Assembly: GCA_050179685.1 (NCBI GenBank) | Contig: JBFXEW010000001.1 | Coordinates: 124,001 to 188,000 of the forward strand | DNA: 64,000 nt | Direction of reading: 5' to 3' | Origin: GWE2-40-63 sp050179685 | Lineage (GTDB): Bacteria > Bacteroidota > Bacteroidia > Bacteroidales > SZUA-534 | Part shown: positions 7,801-16,895 of the stretch, in pieces | How the letters are laid out: the number at the start of each line of letters is the position of its first letter | How positions within the stretch are numbered: the stretch's first letter is position 1 | The notes under the pieces: model-generated | The model's database searches: none | Told to the model about the DNA's origin: nothing | What the model saw: the letters and a program-made list of their open reading frames with translations, nothing else | Translations under genes and position numbers: made by a program

Positions 7801-9018
7801 ATGAACTTTGCCGCTTTTGTTGCCCGCAGGTATCTATTCTCGAAAAAATCGCACAATGTAATCAATATCATTTCAATGATATCGGTTTTTGGCGTGGCAA
7901 CCGGCACCATGGCATTAATTATCGTATTGTCGTTTTTTAACGGATTCGATAACCTGATAAAATCGGTTTTCAGCACCTTTGATCCCGATATTAAAATTAC
8001 CGTAAGCCAGGGAAAGGTTTTCGACCCCAATACACCAACCTTCGACAGTTTGCGCGCCCTGCCCTTTGTCGAAATGGTAGTACCCACTCTTGAAGAAAAT
8101 GTACTGCTCGAATACGAAAAGCGAATGTATCCCGCAGTAATTAAAGGAGTGACCTCCGATTTTAAAAAAATGAGTGGTGTGGATACCATGATTATTGAAG
8201 GCAACTATGTTTTAAATAATGGCAATCGCGACTTTACGGTTATTGGTGCAGGAATTTCGTATTACCTGTCGGTTGGTTTAAGTTTTTTAAGCCCCATAGA
8301 GATTTACGTTCCCAAACGAACGGCACGCATCTCATTAAATCCCTCAAGAGCTTTTAACAAAGCCTATATTTTTCCTTCGGGTATTTTTTCCATTCAACAG
8401 GAAATCGACAGCAAGTATATTTTGGTTCCCCTGGGATTTGCCCGGCAACTGCTGAGTTACCATAACGAAGTTTCGGCTTTGGAATTAAAACTTAAAAAAG
8501 GAATTAAGCCGGAACAAGCTCAGGAAACCATTACGCAACTTCTGGGTCCCGATTACACCATAAAAAACCGCTACCAGCAACACGAGGTACTTTACCGGGT
8601 GATGAAAAGTGAGAAATATGCCATTTATTTAATTCTGACCTTTATATTAATTGTGGCCAGTTTCAATATTATTGGTTCGCTCAGTATGTTAATCATCGAC
8701 AAAAAGAACGACATTAGTACCTTGCGCAGTTTAGGCCTGGATAAAAAAACCCTGCAAAAAATATTTTTGATCGAAGGTTGGATGATTAGTATCGGAGGAG
8801 CCATGATTGGTTTGCTGATAGGAGCAGCTGTTTGTTTTATTCAACAAAAATTTGGTTTACTCAAACTCAGTAATACGGGTACTTTTTTAGTCGACAGTTA
8901 CCCGGTACAAATGCTCTGGACCGATTTTGCCGCTATTTTTGTTACCGTTGTGCTTATTGGATTGCTGGCTTCGTGGTACCCGGTTAAATATTTTACAAAA
9001 CGCTATTTACAGGATTAA
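7801..9018 (+). CDS. FtsX-family ABC permease, LolC/LolE-like lipoprotein release subunit
   Basis: At 405 residues this has the LolC/E/MacB permease layout: one N-terminal membrane segment (about 25-47), a large periplasmic domain (about 48-270) and three C-terminal segments (about 272-298, 325-348 and 372-398). The start 'FAARRYLFSKKSHNVINIIS' resembles the LolC/LolE N-terminus ('A-x-R-Y-L'). 'LGLDKKTLQKIFLIEGWMI' is the conserved loop that couples to the ATPase, here LolD, which is not encoded in the window. LolCDE extracts mature lipoproteins from the inner membrane. The stop is followed after 2 bp by the ATG of the DUF4105 gene, so the two are translationally close. Confidence 0.85.
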   Translation: MNFAAFVARRYLFSKKSHNVINIISMISVFGVATGTMALIIVLSFFNGFDNLIKSVFSTFDPDIKITVSQGKVFDPNTPTFDSLRALPFVEMVVPTLEENVLLEYEKRMYPAVIKGVTSDFKKMSGVDTMIIEGNYVLNNGNRDFTVIGAGISYYLSVGLSFLSPIEIYVPKRTARISLNPSRAFNKAYIFPSGIFSIQQEIDSKYILVPLGFARQLLSYHNEVSALELKLKKGIKPEQAQETITQLLGPDYTIKNRYQQHEVLYRVMKSEKYAIYLILTFILIVASFNIIGSLSMLIIDKKNDISTLRSLGLDKKTLQKIFLIEGWMISIGGAMIGLLIGAAVCFIQQKFGLLKLSNTGTFLVDSYPVQMLWTDFAAIFVTVVLIGLLASWYPVKYFTKRYLQD

Positions 9019-9020
9019 CA

Positions 9021-10196
9021 ATGAACCCATTCCGAATTTTAATAACCGTAATTTTACTTACCGCTTCTCAGCTTTTGGCTATCGCCAGTCGCGAAATGCC
9101 ACAGCTTAAACCCCTGAGCGATAAAGCCACAATTACCGTACTAACCTGCGATCCCGGAGCCCAGCTTTATTCTACTTTTGGGCACAGTGCCATTGGTGTT
9201 TTCGATCCGGCTCAGGGAGTAAATTGGGTATTTAATTATGGGACTTTCAATTTTAATGTTCCTAATTTCTATGCCAAATTTGCTTCGGGCAAATTGCTTT
9301 ACAACCTGAGTTTTGGCCCAAAACACCGCTTTCTTCAGGAATATTACCGCGCCGGCCGAATGGTAACCGAAGAAGTGTTGAACTTAAGTCCTTATCAGAA
9401 GCAACGCTTATTCGATTTACTGGTCGAAAACTACCAACCCGAAAACCGGAACTACCAATACGATTTCTTTTTTGATAATTGTGCAACCCGCATTCTCGAT
9501 ATCATTTCGCTTACCTTGGGCGACAGCCTGACCTATCACCCCATTGGAAACGAGCCCGAACAAACTTTTCGTAATTTAATCGATGAGTATCTCGAAGAAA
9601 GCTACTGGAGCGATTTTGGAATTGATATAGCCCTGGGTTCGGTTATCGACCATCCGGCAAGTCCCGAACAAAAAACTTTTTTACCCGATTACCTGCGGGA
9701 ATACCTGTACCGATGCACCCTTAATGGCAAACCGCTGGTAAAAGAGTCACGAACCCTGGTTTCTGAGTCGCGTCCTTTGCCGGTAACCCCGTTTTTATTG
9801 CGTCCGGCTGTACTTTTTTGGCTGATTTTTGCCCTGCTGACTTTTTTAACCATTCGCTACGGGCAAAAAAGCTGGGTTATTGGCGATAGAATTCTTTTCT
9901 CCACCTGGGGTCTGGTGGGAGTAATTGTTTTGTTGCTCTGGCTTGCTACCGACCACGATGCCACCGCTGGAAATCTGAATATTTTTTGGGCAAACCCGCT
10001 TTATTTGGTGTATGTGTTTTTTATTAACGATAAAAAAAGCCGTCCCGTAAAATGGTTTTCATTATTTGTTTTAAGCATTAATCTGCTGTTATTGGTTGGC
10101 TGGGGTTTAATTCCCCAGGAATATCATCTGGTATTTGTTCCCATAATTGGAACGCTGGTTTTACGCAGTGCTGCACAATACCTAAGAAACAAATAG
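9021..10196 (+). CDS. DUF4105 membrane protein, candidate lipoprotein N-acyltransferase
   Basis: The 391-residue protein has a signal peptide (about 1-22), a DUF4105 domain (about 35-210) and four or five C-terminal membrane segments (about 258-388). The domain has H55 in 'STFGHSAIGV' and C154 in 'FFDNCATR', the His/Cys arrangement of circularly permuted NlpC/P60-LRAT-like enzymes, a fold that includes acyltransferases. As I recall, a DUF4105 protein of Bacteroides (Lnb) was shown to N-acylate lipoproteins in a phylum without Lnt. That link is from memory. The immediate upstream neighbour is a LolC/E-like permease, which handles the same substrates and supports this reading. No other domain is visible. 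Confidence 0.8.
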   Translation: MNPFRILITVILLTASQLLAIASREMPQLKPLSDKATITVLTCDPGAQLYSTFGHSAIGVFDPAQGVNWVFNYGTFNFNVPNFYAKFASGKLLYNLSFGPKHRFLQEYYRAGRMVTEEVLNLSPYQKQRLFDLLVENYQPENRNYQYDFFFDNCATRILDIISLTLGDSLTYHPIGNEPEQTFRNLIDEYLEESYWSDFGIDIALGSVIDHPASPEQKTFLPDYLREYLYRCTLNGKPLVKESRTLVSESRPLPVTPFLLRPAVLFWLIFALLTFLTIRYGQKSWVIGDRILFSTWGLVGVIVLLLWLATDHDATAGNLNIFWANPLYLVYVFFINDKKSRPVKWFSLFVLSINLLLLVGWGLIPQEYHLVFVPIIGTLVLRSAAQYLRNK

Positions 10197-10247
10197 GAGC
10201 AACTGCATTTCAATAATTGATATTTCGTAAAATAAAATTACCGGCAC

Positions 10248-11336
10248 ATGGGCTTTAGCGACCGCATTACCATTGCATACAACCGATTGGTAACTAACCT
10301 TAGCTTCCACTTTGTGTTTTGGTTGGTAGCGCTGCTTTTTTATCTTTTTTTAATGGGGAGCGAAAACATTTTCAGTGCTTACAAGCCCATCATCGAAATT
10401 AATTCCGACTATTTGCTGATAACCTTCCTAAGCTTATTCACAGCCCTACTTTTTAGTATTATCGATGCTTTTTTTAACGAGTGGATTTTGCGAATCTTCC
10501 CCATCGGATTGATGGTTTTAATAAAATGGGCGCTTTACTTTGCCTCCGGATTTTTGGTTTTAACCGTGGCTGCCATTCCTTCGGCCAACCGGATTGAATC
10601 GGGTCAATACATTACTTACCTGATTGAATTACCCGCAAACGATCTGGTTTTAATGCGCTTTTTGGTCTTTTTCTGGCTTGCAGCATTTTTAAACACCGTA
10701 TTCAAAGGCCTCCGAAAAAAAGTAGGTCCCGGTAACTTTAAACGCTGGTTGTTTGGCTTTATGAATAAACCGCGTGAAGAGGAACGCATCTTTATGTTTA
10801 TCGACTTAAAAGGATCGACCACGGCGGCTGAAAAACTGGGGCACCGAAAATTCAGCCGGCTTTGTCAGGATGTGTTTAACGATATGGCCATAATGGATAA
10901 TTATTATGGCGAAATTTATCAATACCTGGGCGACGGAGCTATTGTTTCGTGGAAAGTTTCCAGCGGATTAAAAAACCTTCGATTTTTGCATGCTTTTTTT
11001 GCTTACACCCGTGTTATTCATAGCCGAAGACACTACTACAACCGCAAATACGGTTTTATTCCCCAATTTAAAGCCGGCATTCATGTGGGAAAAGTAATGG
11101 TTTTGCAGGTAGGAAAAATAAGGCGCGATATATCGTACAATGGCGACACCATGAATACCGCCGCACGTATTGAATCGAAATGCAACGAACTGCATCAAAA
11201 TTTACTAATCTCGGCTCAGGTGTTTCAAATACTGCCCGACAAAAAAGCTTTTCGCTTTAAAAATGTGGGAGAAATTCCCTTGCGTGGCAAGCGTAAAGCC
11301 GTTGAAATATACGGAGTGCATCAAAAAACAAAATAA
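10248..11336 (+). CDS. Membrane-bound class III adenylate/guanylate cyclase
   Basis: The 362-residue protein has four N-terminal membrane segments (about 20-36, 55-72, 84-108 and 133-152) and a C-terminal class III cyclase catalytic domain (about 178-355). The two metal-binding aspartates are D186 ('FIDLKGST') and D229 ('YLGDGAIVSW'). The transition-state motif is present as 'NTAARIESKC' (303-312) with N303 and R307. A single catalytic domain implies a homodimer. Whether ATP or GTP is used cannot be settled by eye. The gene lies 51 bp after the DUF4105 gene and may be in the same transcript. The Crp/Fnr protein at 55.5 kb is a possible cAMP reader, but it is far away and any link is speculative. 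Confidence 0.88.
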   Translation: MGFSDRITIAYNRLVTNLSFHFVFWLVALLFYLFLMGSENIFSAYKPIIEINSDYLLITFLSLFTALLFSIIDAFFNEWILRIFPIGLMVLIKWALYFASGFLVLTVAAIPSANRIESGQYITYLIELPANDLVLMRFLVFFWLAAFLNTVFKGLRKKVGPGNFKRWLFGFMNKPREEERIFMFIDLKGSTTAAEKLGHRKFSRLCQDVFNDMAIMDNYYGEIYQYLGDGAIVSWKVSSGLKNLRFLHAFFAYTRVIHSRRHYYNRKYGFIPQFKAGIHVGKVMVLQVGKIRRDISYNGDTMNTAARIESKCNELHQNLLISAQVFQILPDKKAFRFKNVGEIPLRGKRKAVEIYGVHQKTK

Positions 11337-11385
11337 ATATCTATGCGAAGCGGCTTTGCAACGCACTAATTACCAATTGAATTAC

Positions 11386-11393
11386 TACCTTTG
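11386..11393 (+). promoter_or_regulatory. Putative -7 box for the DEAD-box helicase
   Basis: TACCTTTG matches TAnnTTTG and ends 24 bp before the TTG start codon at 11418. No TTG is found at standard -33 spacing. Confidence 0.45.
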
Positions 11394-11417
11394 CAAAAAT
11401 TTTAAACTTTCGATACT

Positions 11418-12749
11418 TTGACTTTTAACGACTTTAATCTAAATACGCCGCTGCTCAATGCTTTGAGCGATATGGCAATAACTCATCCCACAACTATTCA
11501 ACAAAAGGCCATTCCGGCAGTAATGTCGGGAACCGACCTGGTGGGCGTGGCCCAAACCGGAACCGGAAAAACCCTGGCGTACCTGATTCCCTGCCTCAGG
11601 CTATGGAAATACAGTAAAACCCGCTGGCCACAAATACTTATTCTGGTACCCACACGCGAGCTGGTTATTCAGGTGGTTAACGAAGTTGAAAAGCTTACCA
11701 AATACATGAATGTGGTAACCGTGGGTATTTTTGGCGGAGCAAACATAAAAACACAAAGTCAGCTGGTTTACAACGGTCTCGATGTATTGGTTGCAACCCC
11801 GGGTCGTCTGTTCGACATTATGATGATGGGAACTTTGCGTTTAAAAACCGTTAAAATGCTCGTGATTGACGAGATGGACGAAATGTTGAACCTGGGCTTT
11901 CGTCCTCAACTGGTCAGCATACTCGACGCGCTTCCTCAACGCAAACAAAACCTGATGTTTTCGGCTACTTTAACTGACGATGTGGAAGCTTTTATTAACG
12001 ATTATTTTGGCGTTCCTTTAAAAATTGAAGCCGCTCCATCGGGAACGCCACTCGAAGACATTCACCAAAGCAAATATGCGGTCCCAAATTATTTCACCAA
12101 AGTAAATTTGTTGAAACACCTGCTTAACGACACGGAAACCTATACCCGGGTTTTGGTATTTACTGCCACAAAAAAAATGGCCGATCAAGTGTTCGAAGCC
12201 CTGGAACCTATTTTTCCGGAATCGCTGGGCGTTATTCACTCCAATAAAGCACAAAACAACCGTTTTAATACCGTTAATAAATTCCAGGACGGCACCTACC
12301 GGATATTAATAGCCACCGACATTGTAGCCCGTGGTATTGATGTGTCGGAAGTGAGTCATGTAATAAATTTCGATATTCCTGAGGTTCCTGAAAACTACAT
12401 CCATCGTATTGGTAGAACCGGACGTGCCGACAAAAAAGGTAATTCGCTGGCATTTTATACTGAAAAAGAAACAGAGGCGGTTGAAAGAATAGAACAATTG
12501 ATGAATCGTACCATTGAGGTTTTGGAAATTCCGGATGAAGTAGCCATCTCAGAAATACTTACCCCCGATGAAATGCCGGACGATAAGCAAAAAGAGGTAC
12601 AAATACGCAGGCCTGCTATGGTCGAGAAAGGCCCTGCATTTCACGAAAAGAAAGAGAAAAACAAAAAGGTAAATGTAAAAATTACCCGCGCCCAACGGAT
12701 GAAAATGAAATACAAAAAACCCAAATCGCGCGGAGGCAAAAGAAAATAA
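11418..12749 (+). CDS. DEAD-box ATP-dependent RNA helicase (DEMD variant)
   Basis: The 443-residue protein begins at a TTG codon (11418). The sequence MTFNDFNLNTPLLNAL matches the usual N-terminus of Bacteroidota helicases, so the next in-frame ATG (codon 19) is too late. Helicase motifs in order: Q motif (Q28), I 'AQTGTGKT' (45-52), Ia 'PTREL', Ib 'TPGR', II 'DEMD' (151-154), III 'SAT' (182-184), V 'ARGID' and VI 'HRIGRTGR'. Motif II normally reads DEAD, so the Ala-to-Met change is a visible variant, though the catalytic D and E remain. A Lys/Arg-rich tail (about 405-443) follows and probably binds RNA. Likely roles are ribosome assembly or mRNA decay. Confidence 0.93.
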   Translation: MTFNDFNLNTPLLNALSDMAITHPTTIQQKAIPAVMSGTDLVGVAQTGTGKTLAYLIPCLRLWKYSKTRWPQILILVPTRELVIQVVNEVEKLTKYMNVVTVGIFGGANIKTQSQLVYNGLDVLVATPGRLFDIMMMGTLRLKTVKMLVIDEMDEMLNLGFRPQLVSILDALPQRKQNLMFSATLTDDVEAFINDYFGVPLKIEAAPSGTPLEDIHQSKYAVPNYFTKVNLLKHLLNDTETYTRVLVFTATKKMADQVFEALEPIFPESLGVIHSNKAQNNRFNTVNKFQDGTYRILIATDIVARGIDVSEVSHVINFDIPEVPENYIHRIGRTGRADKKGNSLAFYTEKETEAVERIEQLMNRTIEVLEIPDEVAISEILTPDEMPDDKQKEVQIRRPAMVEKGPAFHEKKEKNKKVNVKITRAQRMKMKYKKPKSRGGKRK

Positions 12750-12795
12750 ATAACTGTCTACTTTAAATTTTGAAAAGCAATAATATTTTTACGCC

Positions 12796-14343
12796 TCAAA
12801 TCATATAGTGTAAGCCAATACTTTTTTTGCGGGAATAGGCATGTTTAATTACCAGATAACCCACATTTATTAAATTTCTTAACTCACAAAGCGGCACCGA
12901 TAAGGTAGTACTTTTATAAAGTGCTTCCGTTTCGTTATAAATAGTCCACAAGCGATCATAAGCCCTTTTCAGACGCACCTCGCTACGCACAATGCCCACA
13001 TAAACGCTCATTATCTGGCGTACTTCTTTTAAACTTTGGGTTATCAAAACCATTTCTTCAGGATGCGATGTTCCTTCGTCGTTCCAATCGGGAATGGCCT
13101 CGTTTATCTGAACAATATCCAACAGTTTTACCGCGTCCTGAATAGCCCAGTCGGCATAAACCAGGGCTTCGAGCAAACTATTCGACGCCAGACGATTGGC
13201 GCCATGTAATCCGGTATTCGAAGTTTCGCCGGCTGCGTACAAATTTTTTATCGAAGTGCGGGCGCTGGTATCAACCCGAACACCACCGCAAATATAGTGA
13301 GCCGCGGGAGTCACCGGAATAGGTTCTTTCGAGGGATCGATATTTATCGATAAGCATTTTTGGTAAATATTCGGGAATTGTTCCTTCAGTTTATCTTTAT
13401 CCAAATGGGTGCAATCGAGCAATACGTATTCGTCGCCGCGGTTTTTAATCTCATTATCGATGGCCCGGGCAACAATATCGCGAGGAGCTAAACAACCCCG
13501 GGAATCATATTTTTGCATGAACTCTTTTCCGTCGATAGTTTTTAAAATTCCCCCAAAACCGCGCAAAGCCTCAGTAATTAAAAAGGTGGGTTTTTCGCCC
13601 GGATTGTATAAGCCCGTCGGGTGAAACTGTACAAACTCCATATTATCGACAATGCCTTTAGCCCGGTACATCATGGCAATGCCATCGCCCGTAGCTGTTA
13701 AAGGATTGGTTGTGTTCATGTATAAATTTCCGGCACCGCCGGTAGCCAAAAAAGTAAACTTCGATAAATAGGTTTTTACTTCGCCACTTTCCACATCGAG
13801 CACGTAGGCACCAAAGCAAGCCGTATCGGTATGATGCCTTTTAACCAATTGCCCCAGATGATGCTGGGTAATTAAATCGACTGCAAAATGGTTTTCATAA
13901 ACCGTAATGTTCGGGTTATTCTGAATCCTTTCGACCAGGGCCCGTTGAATTTCAAATCCGGTATTATCTTTATGATGCAAAATGCGATGGTGGGAATGTC
14001 CTCCCTCCATAGCCAGATCGTAGCTTCCCGATTCGGTTTTATCGAAATTTGCACCCCACGAAATTAATTCATCAATTAACGAAGGGGCATGAGTAATTAC
14101 TTTCTGTACCACGCTTTCGTCGCACATGCCCGCCCCGGCAACCAGGGTGTCGCTAATGTGTTTGTTAAAATCGTCTTCGGGAGTTATAACTGCAGCAATT
14201 CCGCCCTGTGCATAAATGGTGTTGCTATCGCTTAGTCCGGCTTTGGTTACTATGGCCACTTTTCCGTAGGCCGATGCTTTTATAGCCATGGAAAGTCCCG
14301 CTAAACCGGTACCTAAAATTAAAAAATCAGAATAGATTCTCAT
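12796..14343 (-). CDS. nadB: L-aspartate oxidase
   Basis: NadB oxidises L-aspartate to iminoaspartate, the first step of de novo NAD synthesis. The 515-residue length is typical. 'LGTGLAGLSMAIKA' (11-24) is the FAD-binding GxGxxG motif, 'YAQGGIAAV' (about 44-52) the conserved segment near the flavin and 'GGHSHHRILH' (about 114-123) the substrate-site histidines. 'TPAAHYICGGVRVD' and 'HGANRLASNSLLEALV' are family signatures near the C-terminal half. nadA and nadC are not in the window. The gene starts 4 bp after the DksA-like gene's stop, so it is probably the last gene of a three-gene minus-strand transcript. Confidence 0.95.
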   Translation of the reverse strand: MRIYSDFLILGTGLAGLSMAIKASAYGKVAIVTKAGLSDSNTIYAQGGIAAVITPEDDFNKHISDTLVAGAGMCDESVVQKVITHAPSLIDELISWGANFDKTESGSYDLAMEGGHSHHRILHHKDNTGFEIQRALVERIQNNPNITVYENHFAVDLITQHHLGQLVKRHHTDTACFGAYVLDVESGEVKTYLSKFTFLATGGAGNLYMNTTNPLTATGDGIAMMYRAKGIVDNMEFVQFHPTGLYNPGEKPTFLITEALRGFGGILKTIDGKEFMQKYDSRGCLAPRDIVARAIDNEIKNRGDEYVLLDCTHLDKDKLKEQFPNIYQKCLSINIDPSKEPIPVTPAAHYICGGVRVDTSARTSIKNLYAAGETSNTGLHGANRLASNSLLEALVYADWAIQDAVKLLDIVQINEAIPDWNDEGTSHPEEMVLITQSLKEVRQIMSVYVGIVRSEVRLKRAYDRLWTIYNETEALYKSTTLSVPLCELRNLINVGYLVIKHAYSRKKSIGLHYMI

Positions 14344-14347
14344 GAGA

Positions 14348-14686
14348 TTATTTTCCTTTTAAACAGTCGGCACACAAGCGTATTTCCGGCCTAATTTTTA
14401 AACGTTCGAAGGGTATTTGCTGATAGCAACTGGTACAAATGCCGAAGTTGTTATCGTTCTTAAGGGTTTTAATTTGTTGCAGTTGCATTAAACGCTGTTG
14501 GGTGTTGCGTAACGAGGCATCAAAAATACTTTTATTATTTATGGCATCCATTCGCGAAACCCGGCCAATGGCATTATCGGGCGAAACCGGTTCAGTAAAG
14601 GCTTTTAACTCCGTAATTTTGTCGTTAAGTGTAGCAATTTCCTTATCAATTATCTCAAATAGCTCGTGATGCTCCTGTTCTGTCAT
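14348..14686 (-). CDS. TraR/DksA-family zinc-finger protein
   Basis: Starting at the ATG at 14686 (MTEQEHHELF) the product has 112 residues. The frame is open 8 codons further, without a fitting start. A long N-terminal coiled-coil region (about 1-75, 'IDKEIATLNDKITELKAF') is followed by a C4 zinc finger: 'CTSCYQQIPFERL' and 'RLCADCLKG'. This is the DksA/TraR layout, whose members insert their coiled coil into the RNA polymerase secondary channel. The Asp pair at the coiled-coil tip of true DksA is not obvious here, so the exact mode is uncertain. It lies between the antiporter and nadB. Confidence 0.82.
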   Translation of the reverse strand: MTEQEHHELFEIIDKEIATLNDKITELKAFTEPVSPDNAIGRVSRMDAINNKSIFDASLRNTQQRLMQLQQIKTLKNDNNFGICTSCYQQIPFERLKIRPEIRLCADCLKGK

Positions 14687-14743
14687 GATACATTTTAAAA
14701 CCCGTGGCAAAATAACATTTTTTTATTCAGATTCGGAAAAGGT

Positions 14744-16717
14744 TTAGCCCCCAAATAATTCGGCAGCCCCATTTGTTTGTTCCGGGTCGCCCAACACATA
14801 AACAATATCGTCGGCTAACAAAAGGGTTGTGGGTAAAGGATGCTCCATTATCTGATCGTTCCGCTTAATGGCCAGCACATTTACCCCGGTTTGCTTTCGC
14901 AAATCAAGTTCCCGAATGGTTTTTCCGGCAACTTCCGATTCACCATCCACCTTTAGGGCCGAAATACTTACGCTGGGCAATTCATCAATTAAAGTCGGCT
15001 TGCTCACCTTATCTTTTTCATTAAAAGCTCCCAGATGCATGTTCCGAATATGGGTCAGCATCCGGTTAATTTCTTTATTCGGAAATTGCTGCTCAAGCAA
15101 AACCCGGTTGAACATGTTAATGGCTATTTCCATTTTCTCGGGAACTACCTGATCGGCTCCCAGTTTATAAAGTTGCTCCACATTACTGATGTATTTTGCC
15201 CGAACCACAATCCGAATGTTTTTATTCATCCGGCGTATTTTTTCAATAATTGCCATCGAAGGGATTAAATCGCCCACCGAAACAACCACTATGTTGGCTT
15301 TATCAATATGTGCTTTTAATAAAATGGGTTCATTAACCGAATCGCCATAAACAACCTTATCTCCCGCATCCATTTTTTCTTTGGCTTTGGCCGGATCAAA
15401 AACAATGGAAACATGCGGAATATCGAAATGACTGGCCATAAGCGATAGTTTCATGGCGGCAGAATCTTTTCCAATAATCACCAAGTGGTTTTTTAATTCA
15501 GGAAACGAAATTTCTTTTAAGGGAAAAAGTCCCTTCACCATAAAATCGGGCAAGGGAAGTTTTAACAATAAATTAGCCAGGGGCATCGAGAAACGCATTA
15601 AAAATGGGGTTAATGCCATGGTAATTACAGCAACAGCCAAAAATAACTGATAGTAATAATCGGAAAGAATGGTTAAAGTGTAACCAATTTTGGCAAGAAT
15701 AAACGAAAACTCTCCCACCTGACTTAAAGCCAGCCCAACTACTATGGTTCCCCTGAAGGTGTGCCCCAGAATAAACCCGGTACCTCCGGCTATTAATGCT
15801 TTTAAACCAATAACCAAAATTACACTAAAGGTTACCAGCCAGGGATTATCCATGATAAATGAAAAATCGAGCAGCATGCCAATGGAAACAAAAAAGAAAC
15901 TGGTAAAGGTATCTTTAAAAGGAACCAGGTTAGCAAAAGCATTGTGACTGTATTCCGACTCCGAAATCATCAGTCCTGCCAAAAAAGCCCCAAATGCTAT
16001 GGACATTCCTAAATGCGAGGTTAATAAGGCAATGGAAAAGCAAATCAGAAAAATGCTCATCATAAAAAGCTCCTGATTTTTGGTAAGCGCTATCAAATGC
16101 AAAAGCTTTGGCAACAACCATTTATTCCCCACATAAACCAGGGCAATAATAAAAGCGGCTTTTAATCCCAGGTTTATCAATTCCTTATTTAAATCGACCG
16201 TGTTGTCAGATAGAATGTTGGTAAATAGCAACAGGGGAACCAGTAAAATATCCTGAAAAATAAGAATACCCAGTACCGTACGCCCATAATTGGATGAAAG
16301 TTCAGAACGTTCCTGCAAAAGTTTTAACACCAAAGCAGAACTGCTAAGTGCAGTTAAAAAGCCGATAAAAATACCGGCCTGCCAATCGAGATGGTAAAAC
16401 ATGGAAACCAGATAAAAAACTCCGGCTGTTAAAAACACCTGTAAAAAACCACCAAAAAACACAATGCGGCGGATACGTAACAAGTGTTTTAACGAAAATT
16501 CCATTCCAATGGTAAACAGCAATAAGGCTACGCCTATCTCAGCCAGCAATTCAATCTGATGCTCATCACTAACCAGCGATAAGAGATGCGGGCCGGCAAG
16601 TATTCCGGTTAAAAGATACCCGACAATGGTTGGAATTTTAAGCTTGTTAAAAAGCAAATTAACACCTGTGGCCAGAGCAAAAATTACCACAATGTCCTTT
16701 AGAATTCCCATTTCCAT
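14744..16717 (-). CDS. KefB-like monovalent cation:proton antiporter with RCK domains
   Basis: The 657-residue protein combines a CPA2-type Na+/H+ or K+/H+ exchanger domain of about 12 membrane segments (about 5-385) with a cytoplasmic TrkA-N (RCK) domain (about 410-525, 'HLVIIGKDSAAMKLSL') and a TrkA-C domain (about 570-650, 'GKTIRELDLRKQTGVNVLAI'). 'GAFLAGLMISESEYSH' and 'KDTFTSFFFVSIGML' are the conserved helix motifs of CPA2 exchangers. The usual RCK GxGxxG loop reads GKDSAA, so NAD(H) binding may be altered. The likely role is K+/H+ exchange and pH or electrophile stress control. It appears to lead the run antiporter, DksA-like, nadB. Confidence 0.88.
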   Translation of the reverse strand: MEMGILKDIVVIFALATGVNLLFNKLKIPTIVGYLLTGILAGPHLLSLVSDEHQIELLAEIGVALLLFTIGMEFSLKHLLRIRRIVFFGGFLQVFLTAGVFYLVSMFYHLDWQAGIFIGFLTALSSSALVLKLLQERSELSSNYGRTVLGILIFQDILLVPLLLFTNILSDNTVDLNKELINLGLKAAFIIALVYVGNKWLLPKLLHLIALTKNQELFMMSIFLICFSIALLTSHLGMSIAFGAFLAGLMISESEYSHNAFANLVPFKDTFTSFFFVSIGMLLDFSFIMDNPWLVTFSVILVIGLKALIAGGTGFILGHTFRGTIVVGLALSQVGEFSFILAKIGYTLTILSDYYYQLFLAVAVITMALTPFLMRFSMPLANLLLKLPLPDFMVKGLFPLKEISFPELKNHLVIIGKDSAAMKLSLMASHFDIPHVSIVFDPAKAKEKMDAGDKVVYGDSVNEPILLKAHIDKANIVVVSVGDLIPSMAIIEKIRRMNKNIRIVVRAKYISNVEQLYKLGADQVVPEKMEIAINMFNRVLLEQQFPNKEINRMLTHIRNMHLGAFNEKDKVSKPTLIDELPSVSISALKVDGESEVAGKTIRELDLRKQTGVNVLAIKRNDQIMEHPLPTTLLLADDIVYVLGDPEQTNGAAELFGG

Positions 16718-16895
16718 AATCCAAAAGGCTTAGTTGTTTGTTTTTTATGTTTCGCTGCTTAAGAATTCCCTTTTATAATGACACGCGCTGAGGAATCCTT
16801 AGTTAAGCCCTGTAAAGCTAAGGATAATTAGCAAAAGCTAAAGGCAACACATGCTAAAATATAAGCGATTGAAATAAAATTCGATAAGCTGGCCA

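Noticed and set aside
7779..8204. 141-codon minus-strand frame across the permease gene
   Set aside because: It is antisense to a clear LolC/E-like gene, has Ser/Thr/Ile-rich random composition and no start context.
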